A stretch of 64,000 nt of DNA from Hysterangium stoloniferum (lineage: Eukaryota; Basidiomycota; Agaricomycetes; Hysterangiales; Hysterangiaceae). The translations under genes and the position numbers were made by a program. The notes under the pieces were generated by a model, which searched no databases, was not told the origin of the DNA, and saw nothing but the letters and a program-made list of their open reading frames with translations. Numbering within the stretch: position 1 is the first letter of the stretch; every line of letters begins with the position of its first letter. The DNA lies in NCBI GenBank assembly GCA_015178975.1, contig WHVD01000001.1, positions 3,224,001 through 3,288,000 of the forward strand, in the 5' to 3' direction. This document shows positions 24,002-33,005 of the stretch, piece by piece.

Positions 24002-25146
24002 TCAGAGTGACAATAAAGGTCTGGGCTTACTAGGATAGGCAGTGTGGAAGTCAGTTACAATTTCCATAGCGTGTCCAAGTTCCATGGCCAATATCCATGA
24101 AGTTTCTTTGTCGGTACCTTCATAGCCTGCCCATTTGACCAAATAAAGTAGTTTACAAGTATGTCAGTGATTGTCAATTTTAGAATCCAAAATCTCAGAA
24201 ACTTTGAATTCAGGTTCTCCATCAATGATGACCGGAGGAAGTGGAGGTTGAATACATTCCGGGATGTTGTTAGGAACACAAGGTTCTAACATGGAAACAT
24301 GGAAGATGGGATGAACTGCTTGCATACTTTCAGGAAGTTGGAGAGTCCAGGAAAGTGAGCCAGCTTGTGCTATAATTTTGAAAGGATCTAAGAATTTCTT
24401 GGCAAGTTTTTTGGAAGGTCAGGTAGTTTGGAAGAATTGAGCTTTTACAAAAACCTGGTCTCCAATCTTGAAGTTAGGAGGTGGGATTCTGTTTTTATCT
24501 GCAGAACATTGATAATGTTCCTGAGCAGAAGAAATAGCTTTCCAAAGTTCTTGATGTAACTCATCAAGGTCAGTAATAAATTCTTAAGCACAAGCAGATG
24601 CCAAATCTCATTTGGAATGTACTGCAAGATTAGGATTATATTCTTTATTGACAAAGAAGGGAGAGATGCCAGTAGTGGCATTTGGAGAGTTATTGTAAGT
24701 GAATTCTGCAAAAAGAAGAAGGGATTTCCAGTTGTCCTGTTGGTAGTTGTAATACATAAATGTGGAGGTATTGTTCCAGGGTTTAGTTAACACATTCCAT
24801 TTGTCCATCACCTTCTGGATGATATCCCAAAGTGAAGTGTAATTTCATATCGAGAGCTTTTCCAAGGGCCTTGAAGAAATGGGAAACAAATTTGGAACCT
24901 CAATCAGAAGTTATGTGAGATGGAACACCATGTTTGGAAAATATGTGAATGATGAAAACTTCCACTAATTGTAAGGACATGATTGTATCATGAGTGGGTA
25001 TGAAAATTCCTTGTTTCAAGAATCAGTCTACAACAACTAGAATGGATGTAAAGCCTTCTGAAGTTGGGAGTTATAAAATCTATGGAAATTGAGTTCCAGG
25101 GTTTTTCCAGTATTGGGAGTTGCTTGAGAGCCAGATCAGAAGTAAG
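24002..25146 (-). pseudogene. Element A integrase and chromodomain (decayed)
   Basis: The minus strand reads the integrase core (PWNSISIDF, HGVPSHITSD, GDGQMECVN, giving the three catalytic acidic positions D, D, E), then FAEFTYNNSPNATTGISPF and HPIFHVSMLEP. A chromodomain follows (EFKVSEILDSK, LLYLVKWAGYEGTDKETSW), and the stop is at 24002. In-frame stops include TGA directly after SD, after HSK, in TT*PSKK and in DNH*HTC, all at expected Arg codons, plus TAA where Gln is expected. The upstream end is cut by the solo LTR at 25152. Confidence 0.85.
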
Positions 25147-25749
25147 TGCAGTGTTACAACCAGAAGATCCACTGGACTCTAGGTACTACTATATACAGTA
25201 TGCACCTGCACCCTATATGCACCAGTTATCGTTAACTGGAATACCTGCCAGGACCCAGATGTCGAACCTGTCCATGCCCAACCTTTGTTGTCTCATGTAC
25301 CAGTCACCAGAATACCCACTGGGAACTGTACATGTCATACCTATCTACATATCTCTGACCCTGTCCCACACATCAGTCACCAGACCCCACTCAGAAAACT
25401 TGTCAGTTCTCTAACTGAGCCCCATTCCCGTTATGGTCAAATGACCTGTCATGTTTCAGACTCTGCCTCTGTTCCATTCCATTCCTAATACCTAGTTTGG
25501 TGTTTACTCATCTTGTTTCATGATTACTTGTTTAGGATTTCATTATTACTGGATTTGGTATAACATACATTCCACAGTCTATATAGTCTGGCAGATGTTG
25601 TACATACAATCCAGTCAGAAAATTAGCTTAGATCTCCCCAGTAATCTTAGTATATTTTCCACTCTATTCCTCTCTTTGAAACACACTGCTATTTACCTTG
25701 TCAGAGCCCATGGGCTCCGACCTATCCATCACTCAACCTCCAACCCATC

Positions 25750-27356
25750 TGTGATGTATCCAGTTGATTTTCACAAATTTTCCCTTAATTTTCCCAAATT
25801 TACTTCAATTTATTTCCATTTATTTTATTTTATTTATTATTCCAAGAATATGGCTATTTCCTTTTAACTTCGCATACTCAAAAGCTTCAAATGATGTCAC
25901 ATTACATAATTGAAGCCTAGAGCGGTCCAAAGTTAAGATTAATAAGCCACTTTATCTGTTTTTAGTGATTTGGCCCCTTTTCTCATAATCACTGCATATA
26001 TGCACATTTTTTCAGCTCTATCATGTGATATTATGTAATAATCAACTCGATGACGTGTCTGCAAGTCGACACGTGCCATTTCCACAGCCGAGCAGCCAAT
26101 TTCATACAAATTCAGCCCTGGAAGCTATTTTGCTTCCACCCTCGGCCATCCCAGACATATCTTCTGACTCAAATGGTTTGGATCTTCGGTTTGGATCTTC
26201 GAGTCAGGTGATAGCTATGACATCATAGCAGAATTATAGAAATCTTTAGAAGCTTCTAATAATTTCCTAATCAGTTATTTAGATATTATTAAGCAAAACT
26301 CTCTACATATATAAAAGGAGGTCCAAATCATTGAATGAAGAACAACTTTACTTTACTACTATCAACAGCACCAGCTCATAAGCTTATCTAATCATCCTAA
26401 GGACAAAAATAGCCTTAGTCTGATATACTAACTACAAGCACCTACACTTGCAGCATCTTGAACTCTTTGTCAGAACTTTTGAACTTAGCTAATTCATCTA
26501 AGTTCCCTCAGCTTCCCGGAAACCTTTAGGCTTACTAATCACTTAAGTAAATCTAAATTCTTATTACTGAAATCCCTACCCATTTAGGTTATTCAAGAGC
26601 CCACTTTAACAGCACAGTTAATCAATCTTTAAACAAATGCTTGGATATTCGACTCTTGGACAATCTCTCTATTTATTAATTATTTAACAGCTTGTTAAAT
26701 CTTTATAGATAGTTGTAAGGGCAACTCTAAGAGTGGATATCACACTAGTAGAGGAAATCCAAAGGTATATATAAATGACTAAATACAAGATAACTATCTA
26801 CTCACCTAGTAGAGGAAATCCAAAGAGAAAAGTCTAAGGAAACTCTACCAGGTGTGACACGTCAGCTATACAGCACGCAGTGTATTTTCCCACGCCTTAA
26901 GCGCCCTCTTACATCAGTTCAATGTACCCTATAAAGAATAAGATGTCCTGTTATGGGGAGGTAATAAAATGGAATAGACAATAAGGCATAATCTGGGGGG
27001 TACTAATCTGGGGAAAATAAAGTGTGAATGACTTGTCCCCTTACAATAGTAAACTAAAAGGCTACAAGAAAGCGAAGGCTTATGACAAGTTTCTGCCAAC
27101 TTATTGCGCATACATTCAGCTTCCAAACCTTTATTCTCAAGGAGAACTTAACTTTCGTAGAGCATGTCACTACAAGTTCATCTGAATTTGTCAAGAGACC
27201 AAACAAATATTGACTTTAGTTGTTTAAGCTTAATAGCACAGCTAATTAATCTATCAGTATTTAAATTACTGGACCTTTATTTGTTTATTTCTTGAATCCC
27301 TTGCCGTGTCAACGTTTGTTAATTATTTGAGAGAGTAAATAGCCGGATACCTTACA
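25750..27356 (+). mobile_element. 1.6-kb solo LTR of another family, nested inside a solo LTR
   Basis: Starts TGTGATGTATCC and ends GGATACCTTACA, with the 5-bp target duplication CCATC at 25745-25749 and 27357-27361. It contains a TATA-like TATATAAAAGG at 26308-26318, as expected for the U3 region of an LTR in plus orientation. No coding sequence is supported inside. It shares the TGTGATGTAT start with the LTRs of element B but is otherwise different. Confidence 0.85.
26308..26318 (+). promoter_or_regulatory. TATA box of the 1.6-kb LTR
   Basis: TATATAAAAGG about 560 bp into the LTR, followed by a region without start codons. Likely the transcription start area of that element. Confidence 0.45.
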
Positions 27357-27584
27357 CCATCACTGCCCAATCCCTCAACCTCCATGGGATTCCCACAATC
27401 AACCCTCCAACCTCTCGACCCACCAACTACTCCCAGACTCCCCAGGATTCCCATCCACCTGTCTGAAATTGGACACCATGATCTTGCAAGGGCACAGTGT
27501 ATAAGTTGAAGCCAAGTCCTACTGGATTATCTGCAGGTTTCTCTGGAAACTCTCTGCTAGCTCCACACACACTGTAACATGCAG

Positions 27585-28389
27585 AAAGGATATCTTGATG
27601 TAATTGCTCAATGTCCATAATCATAATGCTATGCATAATTGGATGGTAGAGAGAAGTCACTCGGATAGATGTGGAAAGTTGCTGTATTGTAAAAACTGGT
27701 TTCATATTGTGCAGATTAACAATGGCATAGTTACTTTCCCTCTCTTTAGGATAGACATCCCATCATCGAGTCATGGCAACCAGTTTTCCACCAAGATGTC
27801 TGGGTCAGAAATGGATAATCATGTTGAAAGTGGAGAGAAATTCAGACCAGTGGGCTTGCTGTCAGGTCAAAAGTTTAGTGGTGGAAAAATACTCCAAATT
27901 TTTGTGATCAGTAATGATGTCAATGGGAGTTGCAGAACCTTCAAGGTAGTGCCACCAATGTTTGAAAGCTTTGAAGATTGCCAAAAGTTCCTTATCATGA
28001 ATGTCATAATTGAGTTTGGAAACTGAAAGTGTCCAAGAAAGAAATGTGACCGGGTGAATTTCACTGTTGGAATCTTGAATGGAAAGAATCACAGCAATTG
28101 CATAGTCAGAAGCATCAGTTTCCACAATAATCAGAACATCAGGTTTCCAATAAGAAAGAATTGCAGTGGAAGTGAAGGCATTTTTTAGAGTCTGAAAAGC
28201 AGAATGGCATTTGTCATCAAAAACACATGGTTGAGATTTACAGGTAAGGCGAGTGAGTGGTATTGTAATATCTGAATAGTTCCAAATAAATCGATGGTAG
28301 AAATTTGTGAAACCTAAAAATGACTGGATATCCTTGACTTTCTCTGGTTTGGGCCAATTGTGGACAACTTGAACCTTAGTTTCATCCAT
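27585..28389 (-). pseudogene. Element A RT connection and RNase H domain (decayed)
   Basis: The minus strand reads MDETKVQVVHNWPKPEKV, IQSFLGFTNFYHRFI, then RNase H with ETDASDYAIAVIL, YDIHDKELLAIFKAFKHW and ITDHKNLEYF. Further on it has TGA codons at Arg positions (after LLT, before WDVYP). The 5' side is cut by the 675-bp element at 28390, and the frame resumes at 38727 on the far side of elements B and the TIR element. The 3' side ends at the TGCAG site of the solo LTR. Confidence 0.88.
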
Positions 28390-29064
28390 GGAGGGTGTTT
28401 ATAATTACTATAATCTCAAATATTTACTAATAAAAGTCTTATTTTTACAAAACTCCATCTTTAAATAGTGATATCTATTCTGAAACAATTATATCATCAA
28501 AAAATAACCATCAGAAATAGTTCTCCATATTACATCTTATACAACCCATAGTTATTTAACAAATTCCATTGTATATAATTTTCTTCCTTTTACAGATGCC
28601 TACTAATACTTTTATTAGTACTTTGTTTTTTAAAAGTTGAAATGTAGTTATTTCCATGTAAAATATGTAAAATATTATTGGAAATTTTTCATATCACAGC
28701 TGTCTTTATTAAGTAAAACCCCCTATATATTCTGGGTATGTTGAATCAAGTAGAAATCTGTTCAGATTAACAGATCCATTCCGAAGTAATACATATGTAT
28801 TTAGAGGTGCCAATGATATACATATGCATGGAATGGACTATCTAAAGGTATCTATTTTTTAAAAGTATTAGTGTTTCAAACTACTAATTTTTTTTATTGT
28901 CTACTCATGTCCGGAAAGATTCTTTAGTTTGTAATGTATGAGAGAGTTTAAAACTTTCAAAAAGTTTTAAAAACCAAATTATGTTTGAATCACATCTCAG
29001 ATGTTTAAATGACCTTTAGAGTATATTAGAATTTGGTATAATTAATAGTTTTCAGATATCCTCC
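28390..29064. mobile_element. 675-bp non-autonomous TIR element (MITE-like)
   Basis: Ends are imperfect inverted repeats: GGAGGGTGTTTATAATTACT on the left and, read from the right, GGAGGATATCTGAAAACTAT. The flanks are CAT on both sides (28387-28389 and 29065-29067), a 3-bp target duplication. The interior is AT-rich and non-coding. It splits the reverse transcriptase gene of element A between GPDSLR and MDETKV. The class is not certain; a 3-bp duplication fits PIF/Harbinger or CACTA relatives. Confidence 0.7.
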
Positions 29065-29660
29065 CATACGGAGACTGTGATGTATTAGCCTTATTTTAAT
29101 ACTATTTTCCGAAAAAGGAGTCCAATGCTCTATCAAAATGTGCAAATACTCAATTCACTGCAAGGTAAAATAATTTAAGTATTTGATATTAATCAGTGGC
29201 AGCCTAAATAGACTTAGAACCCCTGAAGTCAAGAGTTTACTTGAATATATGCACCCAACTTCGCAAAGAAGGTTTTGAGAGCTGCTTGTGCAAGCTTGTT
29301 CTTTTTCTGTAAAAACACTACTAAAATATGAATAACAATTCACTGATTCCGAAACTAGATTCGACTTCGATTCTAGCTAGTTTATATATATTTTATACTA
29401 TTTATCAAACAGTAAAAATATTTATAAACAGGTCAAAAGATTAGATATAGAATAAAACACTATTTGGCTAATATATGCTTTATTTACACTAACCTACAGG
29501 GTCTACTGTGATACTAACTTATCAGGATCTTAATGTAGTCTTAAGGATTCTGCAAGAATATTCTCAGTATTTGTTTATGCCAAAAACCGGGTAGAAATTA
29601 GAATATATGTATTTCTAATCTCAATATAACCTAAAATATTTATTACTTTAATTTATAGCC

Positions 29661-29900
29661 AACAACTCAACTAGAGGTGGATTAGTAATAAAGGATAGCC
29701 AGCTACTCAACTAAGAGGTGGCAAAAAGGGAACAAGTTGTTTGTCAGAAGCTCAACTAGAGGTGACAAGGGGGTAGGATTATTACCAGAAGCTCAACTAG
29801 AGGTGGCAAAGGGATCCTGAGATAGCTTAGGTCAGCAGCTCAACTAGAGGTGACTAAGTGTTTGTATATATTTATCCAACAGCCCAACTAGGGGTGGAAT
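29661..29900 (+). repeat. Six spaced copies of a CTCAACTAGAGGTG motif in the LTR
   Basis: The core CTCAACTAGAGGTG, with small variants, occurs six times at intervals of about 38-47 bp, each copy usually preceded by CAGAAG or CAGCAG. The spacers differ in sequence. The same array is in the other LTR at about 37367-37606. It is not a CRISPR array; it may be a protein-binding array. Confidence 0.8.
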
Positions 29901-30214
29901 ATAACTGCTGATGCAGTGGCACACTGATGTGGTGTAGTAAATGGGTTAAAATAAGTTATATTTCAGTGGTGGAGCAGAGCTCCTTATATACAGTAAAATC
30001 TGAGACATGGGAGAATGTTCTAGCTACTTGTTTTACCTATTTTTAGCTATTTTACCTGGAATCTGCTGGAATATTCCAGGAGTTTCTGCTACTTTCCATT
30101 GTAGCATATATGCTGATGTAATGTTCTCGCGCGTCGCGAAGTTGCTGATTTCGTGCGCGCGCTGATTACATAATTTTCCCGCGCGTGTCGCGTTTGTGAC
30201 AAGTCGTCGCATTT

Positions 30215-30516
30215 TGTGACGACGGTCACTTGTTGTGACGACAGTCACCGTTGTGACGACAGTCACCGTTGTGACGACAGTCACCGTTGTGACGACAGTC
30301 ACCGTTGTGACGACAGTCACCGTTGTGACGACAGTCACCGTTGTGACGACAGTCACCGTTGTGACGACAGTCACCGTTGTGACGACAGTCACATGTTGTG
30401 ACGACAGTCACCGTTGTGACGAAGGTCACCATTGTGACGAATGTCACCGTTGTGACGAATGTCACCGTTGTGACGAATGTCACCGTTGTGACGAATGTCA
30501 CCGTTGTGACGAATGT
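30215..30516 (+). repeat. 18-bp hairpin minisatellite, left LTR
   Basis: The unit is TTGTGACGACAGTCACCG. Each unit holds the inverted repeat GTGAC/GTCAC around a 4-base loop. A second block has GACGAATGTCAC instead, with the same stem. All three forward frames stay open because 18 is a multiple of three; these frames are not genes. Confidence 0.9.
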
Positions 30517-30961
30517 TCCCGCGCGTTGTGCAATAAGCGCCAGACCGGTTTTATATTATTATATAATTATTATATTTACTTTTAATTAGTTATAAATATA
30601 ATATTTTATTATAATAATATAAAAATATATATATTTCACCTTGATAATGCGCGAGTATTTCAAATCGCGTTTTGTCAGCGTCGGAGTTTGAAATATCATG
30701 TGAATGTCACATGATTACTCGCGCGTTGTGAATAAGCGCTGAGTCGCCGACATATTAATCAAAAAAGAATAAAAAGTAGAAATTCAATAATTTGCTCAAT
30801 TTATTAGATAAAAATACAAAATAAATTGTATAAATTCAAGATAAATCAAACAAATATTGTACAATTTAATCGTCGCAATATAATTACATTTGAATATTTG
30901 TTTTCGCAATTTGTTAGGGGAAATTGTTTAAAAATTGGAAAAAACTTAGAAATACATAACA

Positions 30962-30979
30962 AAATCCCCTCTCTTTTTT
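30962..30979 (-). promoter_or_regulatory. Polypurine tract of element B
   Basis: On the minus strand AAAAAAGAGAGGGGATTT lies directly before the 3' LTR start TGTTATG. This is the expected primer site for second-strand DNA synthesis. Confidence 0.75.
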
Positions 30980-30982
30980 GAT

Positions 30983-32049
30983 TCAGATGTCATTTCCAAA
31001 AATACTGTCGCTAGAATCTCCTTGCATTTCGTAGTTCTCAGAATCGTCTGAGACATCAATAAGGATTGGGAGATTCTCAGATCCGGAACTAGAGTCGGCG
31101 TGATCCTTCTTGTTGTAGTCGATCAAATATTGAGAAGATTTGGATCTTATATCCTTATTGTCGGGATGCTTCATTTCGAAAGAGAAGTCGAAGGGGGAAT
31201 TAATGGATTTTTCGTTTGAAGCTTTGAAGTTCCCGACTTTAAAAATAATAAGAAGCATTGTTTAGGCTTTAAATACAACGATATACCTTCTTTTGCATCC
31301 TTATACAACTTTTTCAAAGCCTTGTTCATTATATTGAGACGTTCTATTGCGCATATATGAGGAAAAAATGCGCATATAAGTCAAACATAATAGAACATAC
31401 CCAGGGGCTGTGGGGTTATGACCGGTTTATGCATACCCCAAACATCTTCAAAGGTCCATGTTTCAGGACGCTCTTGTCGATTCAACTCCCAATACGGGCG
31501 TAGGACATAAGGCAAAGGCGGTTGTGGATCTTTGGGCCAATTCCAACTTTCGACGTGTTCGAAATCTTGAGAACGGTTCTTCGCCTCCTCGATCCAGGCA
31601 ACTAGTTGTAATCCTCTTTGCTGAAAAGAATTGTATTCTTGTAATATATCTTCTTTAATTCCAGAAATGTGGAGTGGATTGTGAACGAGGGACGAGATAG
31701 GCCCAAACGTGGGAGCAATCATACGAATTTCCAATAAATGTTTTAAAGAAATGTTACAACTTTTGATATCTCCTATAACGTAGTCATCATGACCGTTAGC
31801 GGCTACACAAACCTCCTTTATATTTTCGAGATGCGTAAGCCATAGCCGGTCAATAATCTTGGGATCAAGAAAATCATAAAAATGACTGTTTACAGTAACG
31901 TGCCCCCAATCCTCATCTCGAGGAAGGTACGCGAACGGGTTGTTAGTCGGTTCTTGAGTAAGAGCTGTAACTACGTCGTGTTGTTTAGGAATAGATGAGC
32001 TCCAATCAAGAGCATAGTCAAAACGGGTAGGGAAAGGGATAAACACCAT
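30983..32049 (-). CDS. Spliced accessory gene inside element B, unknown function
   Basis: I do not recognise this protein. Three exons on the minus strand: 31401-32049, 31287-31343 and 30983-31236. The introns are 57 and 50 bp with GTATGT..AATAG and GTATAT..AAAG borders. The joins are in phase and give 319 residues with no stop. It starts MVFIPFPTRFDYALDWSSS, contains AYLPRDEDWGHV, NSHFYDFLDPKIIDRLWLTH and ETWTFEDVWGMHKP, and ends in a Ser/Asp/Glu-rich tail (IDVSDDSENYE). No signal peptide, membrane segment or obvious enzyme motif is seen. It lies in the same orientation as pol, 3 bp before the polypurine tract. It stays open while the pol remnant upstream is broken, which hints that it is maintained. 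Envelope-like features are absent. Confidence 0.7.
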
Positions 32050-32322
32050 TTTTTAGTAGGTTTTCTGAGACGAAAGGCTCATATATGCGGTTTAGATTGT
32101 TTGTTTTTCGTGTTTTTGAGTTCCTTTTATGTTGTTTTCATGTTTTATGATGTCATTATAAAGAATACTAAAGAATCTTCTAGCATATATGTGAGACTGC
32201 TTAGTGTTTTAGATAGTTCTTGGCCCGGTGTATCATTTTCCAGGCTCTCAAGATCTTTCGCGCATCTTCTCGAACTTTTCGGGTTAACTATTCATCAGAA
32301 TTAGGTAAGTACTCTATGAATG
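32050..32322. other. Spacer between pol remnant and accessory gene of element B
   Basis: AT-rich, no frame supported. It must contain any separate promoter of the accessory gene; no clear TATA box is seen. Confidence 0.4.
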
Positions 32323-33005
32323 TTACTTGTATAATAGATTTCTGCGACCGCTTCGGGATCTTGACCACATTTGGTCAATTATTGCCTCGAATTCATATTT
32401 AGGCATTTGTTTAAAATCTTCCCGGTTCAAATGTTTTCTCGGTCGACTTACATAATTGTTCGGTAAGTTTCGATAAGATTCTAAATGCGCAATATTCAAA
32501 ATTAGGTGAGTGCCGTATGAAACTGGCATTCGCAGTCTATATGCTAATGAACTTATTTTCTTTAGAATCGCGAACAGTTCATCGTATCTCATTAATGACT
32601 TCAGAATTTTTTCTTCTTACATTCCACAATAGATTTAGATAGTTCCAAATTATTTGTACTAAATTTCTTGTTTGAATGTAAGTCGAATTCGATTATTGTA
32701 TTTCTTGCCGCATATATGACTCAAATTAAGCGCCCTTCTGCTTATATTTCGATCTGTCTCAGATTCTTCGACAATTTGCTCATTGGAGTCGCAAAATCTT
32801 TTTGACATTCGTGAGTCATTTGTTTCCATATTTCCGTCACTAATTACTTCATTTTTAGAGCTTAGTATATTTTCCGGCATTAAGTGCAGATGACTAAGCC
32901 GTGACAATGGCCGGTAGTTGAATAACAAAAAACATATGACGAATTTCGTTATAGAATATCTACTAGTATAGAATGCAAATAAAAAAAACTATTTAGAATA
33001 ACAAC
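32323..33005 (-). pseudogene. Element B integrase C-terminal part and chromodomain stub (decayed)
   Basis: Minus-strand pieces in different frames match the end of a chromovirus integrase: NMETNDSRMSKRFCDSNEQI and TDRNISRRALNLSHI (32659-32928), then YDELFAILKKISSLAYRLRM, HLILNIAHLESYRN (GPF/Y-like) and YEFEAIIDQMWSRSRSGRRN (start of a chromodomain), truncated after LLYK at 32323. Stops and frameshifts separate the pieces. Confidence 0.7.

Larger units (their letters stand above)
25152..27579 (-). mobile_element. Family-1 solo LTR in element A, itself interrupted
   Basis: Ends on the minus strand are TGTTACAGTG and GGTTGTAACA, with the target duplication TGCAG at 25147-25151 and 27580-27584. 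It sits between RNase H and the integrase core of element A. Removing the nested LTR at 25750-27356 leaves about 816 bp, close to the related solo LTR at 41892-42687 (796 bp). Confidence 0.85.
29076..30961 (-). repeat. Element B 3' LTR
   Basis: 1886 bp. Contains the spaced array at 29661-29900, the 18-bp minisatellite at 30215-30516 and CpG-rich stretches such as CGCGCGTCGCG near 30127. The 54-bp length difference from the other LTR equals three 18-bp units: four fewer of one type and one more of the other. Confidence 0.9.

Noticed and set aside
29661..29900. CRISPR-like spaced repeats
   Set aside because: The repeats are 14 bp with variants, the DNA is eukaryotic and lies in an LTR, and no cas genes exist here.
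30033..30585. Overlapping open frames of TVVTTV, DDSHRC and HNGDCR repeats on both strands
   Set aside because: They arise because the 18-bp minisatellite has no stops in several frames; they are LTR sequence, not genes.
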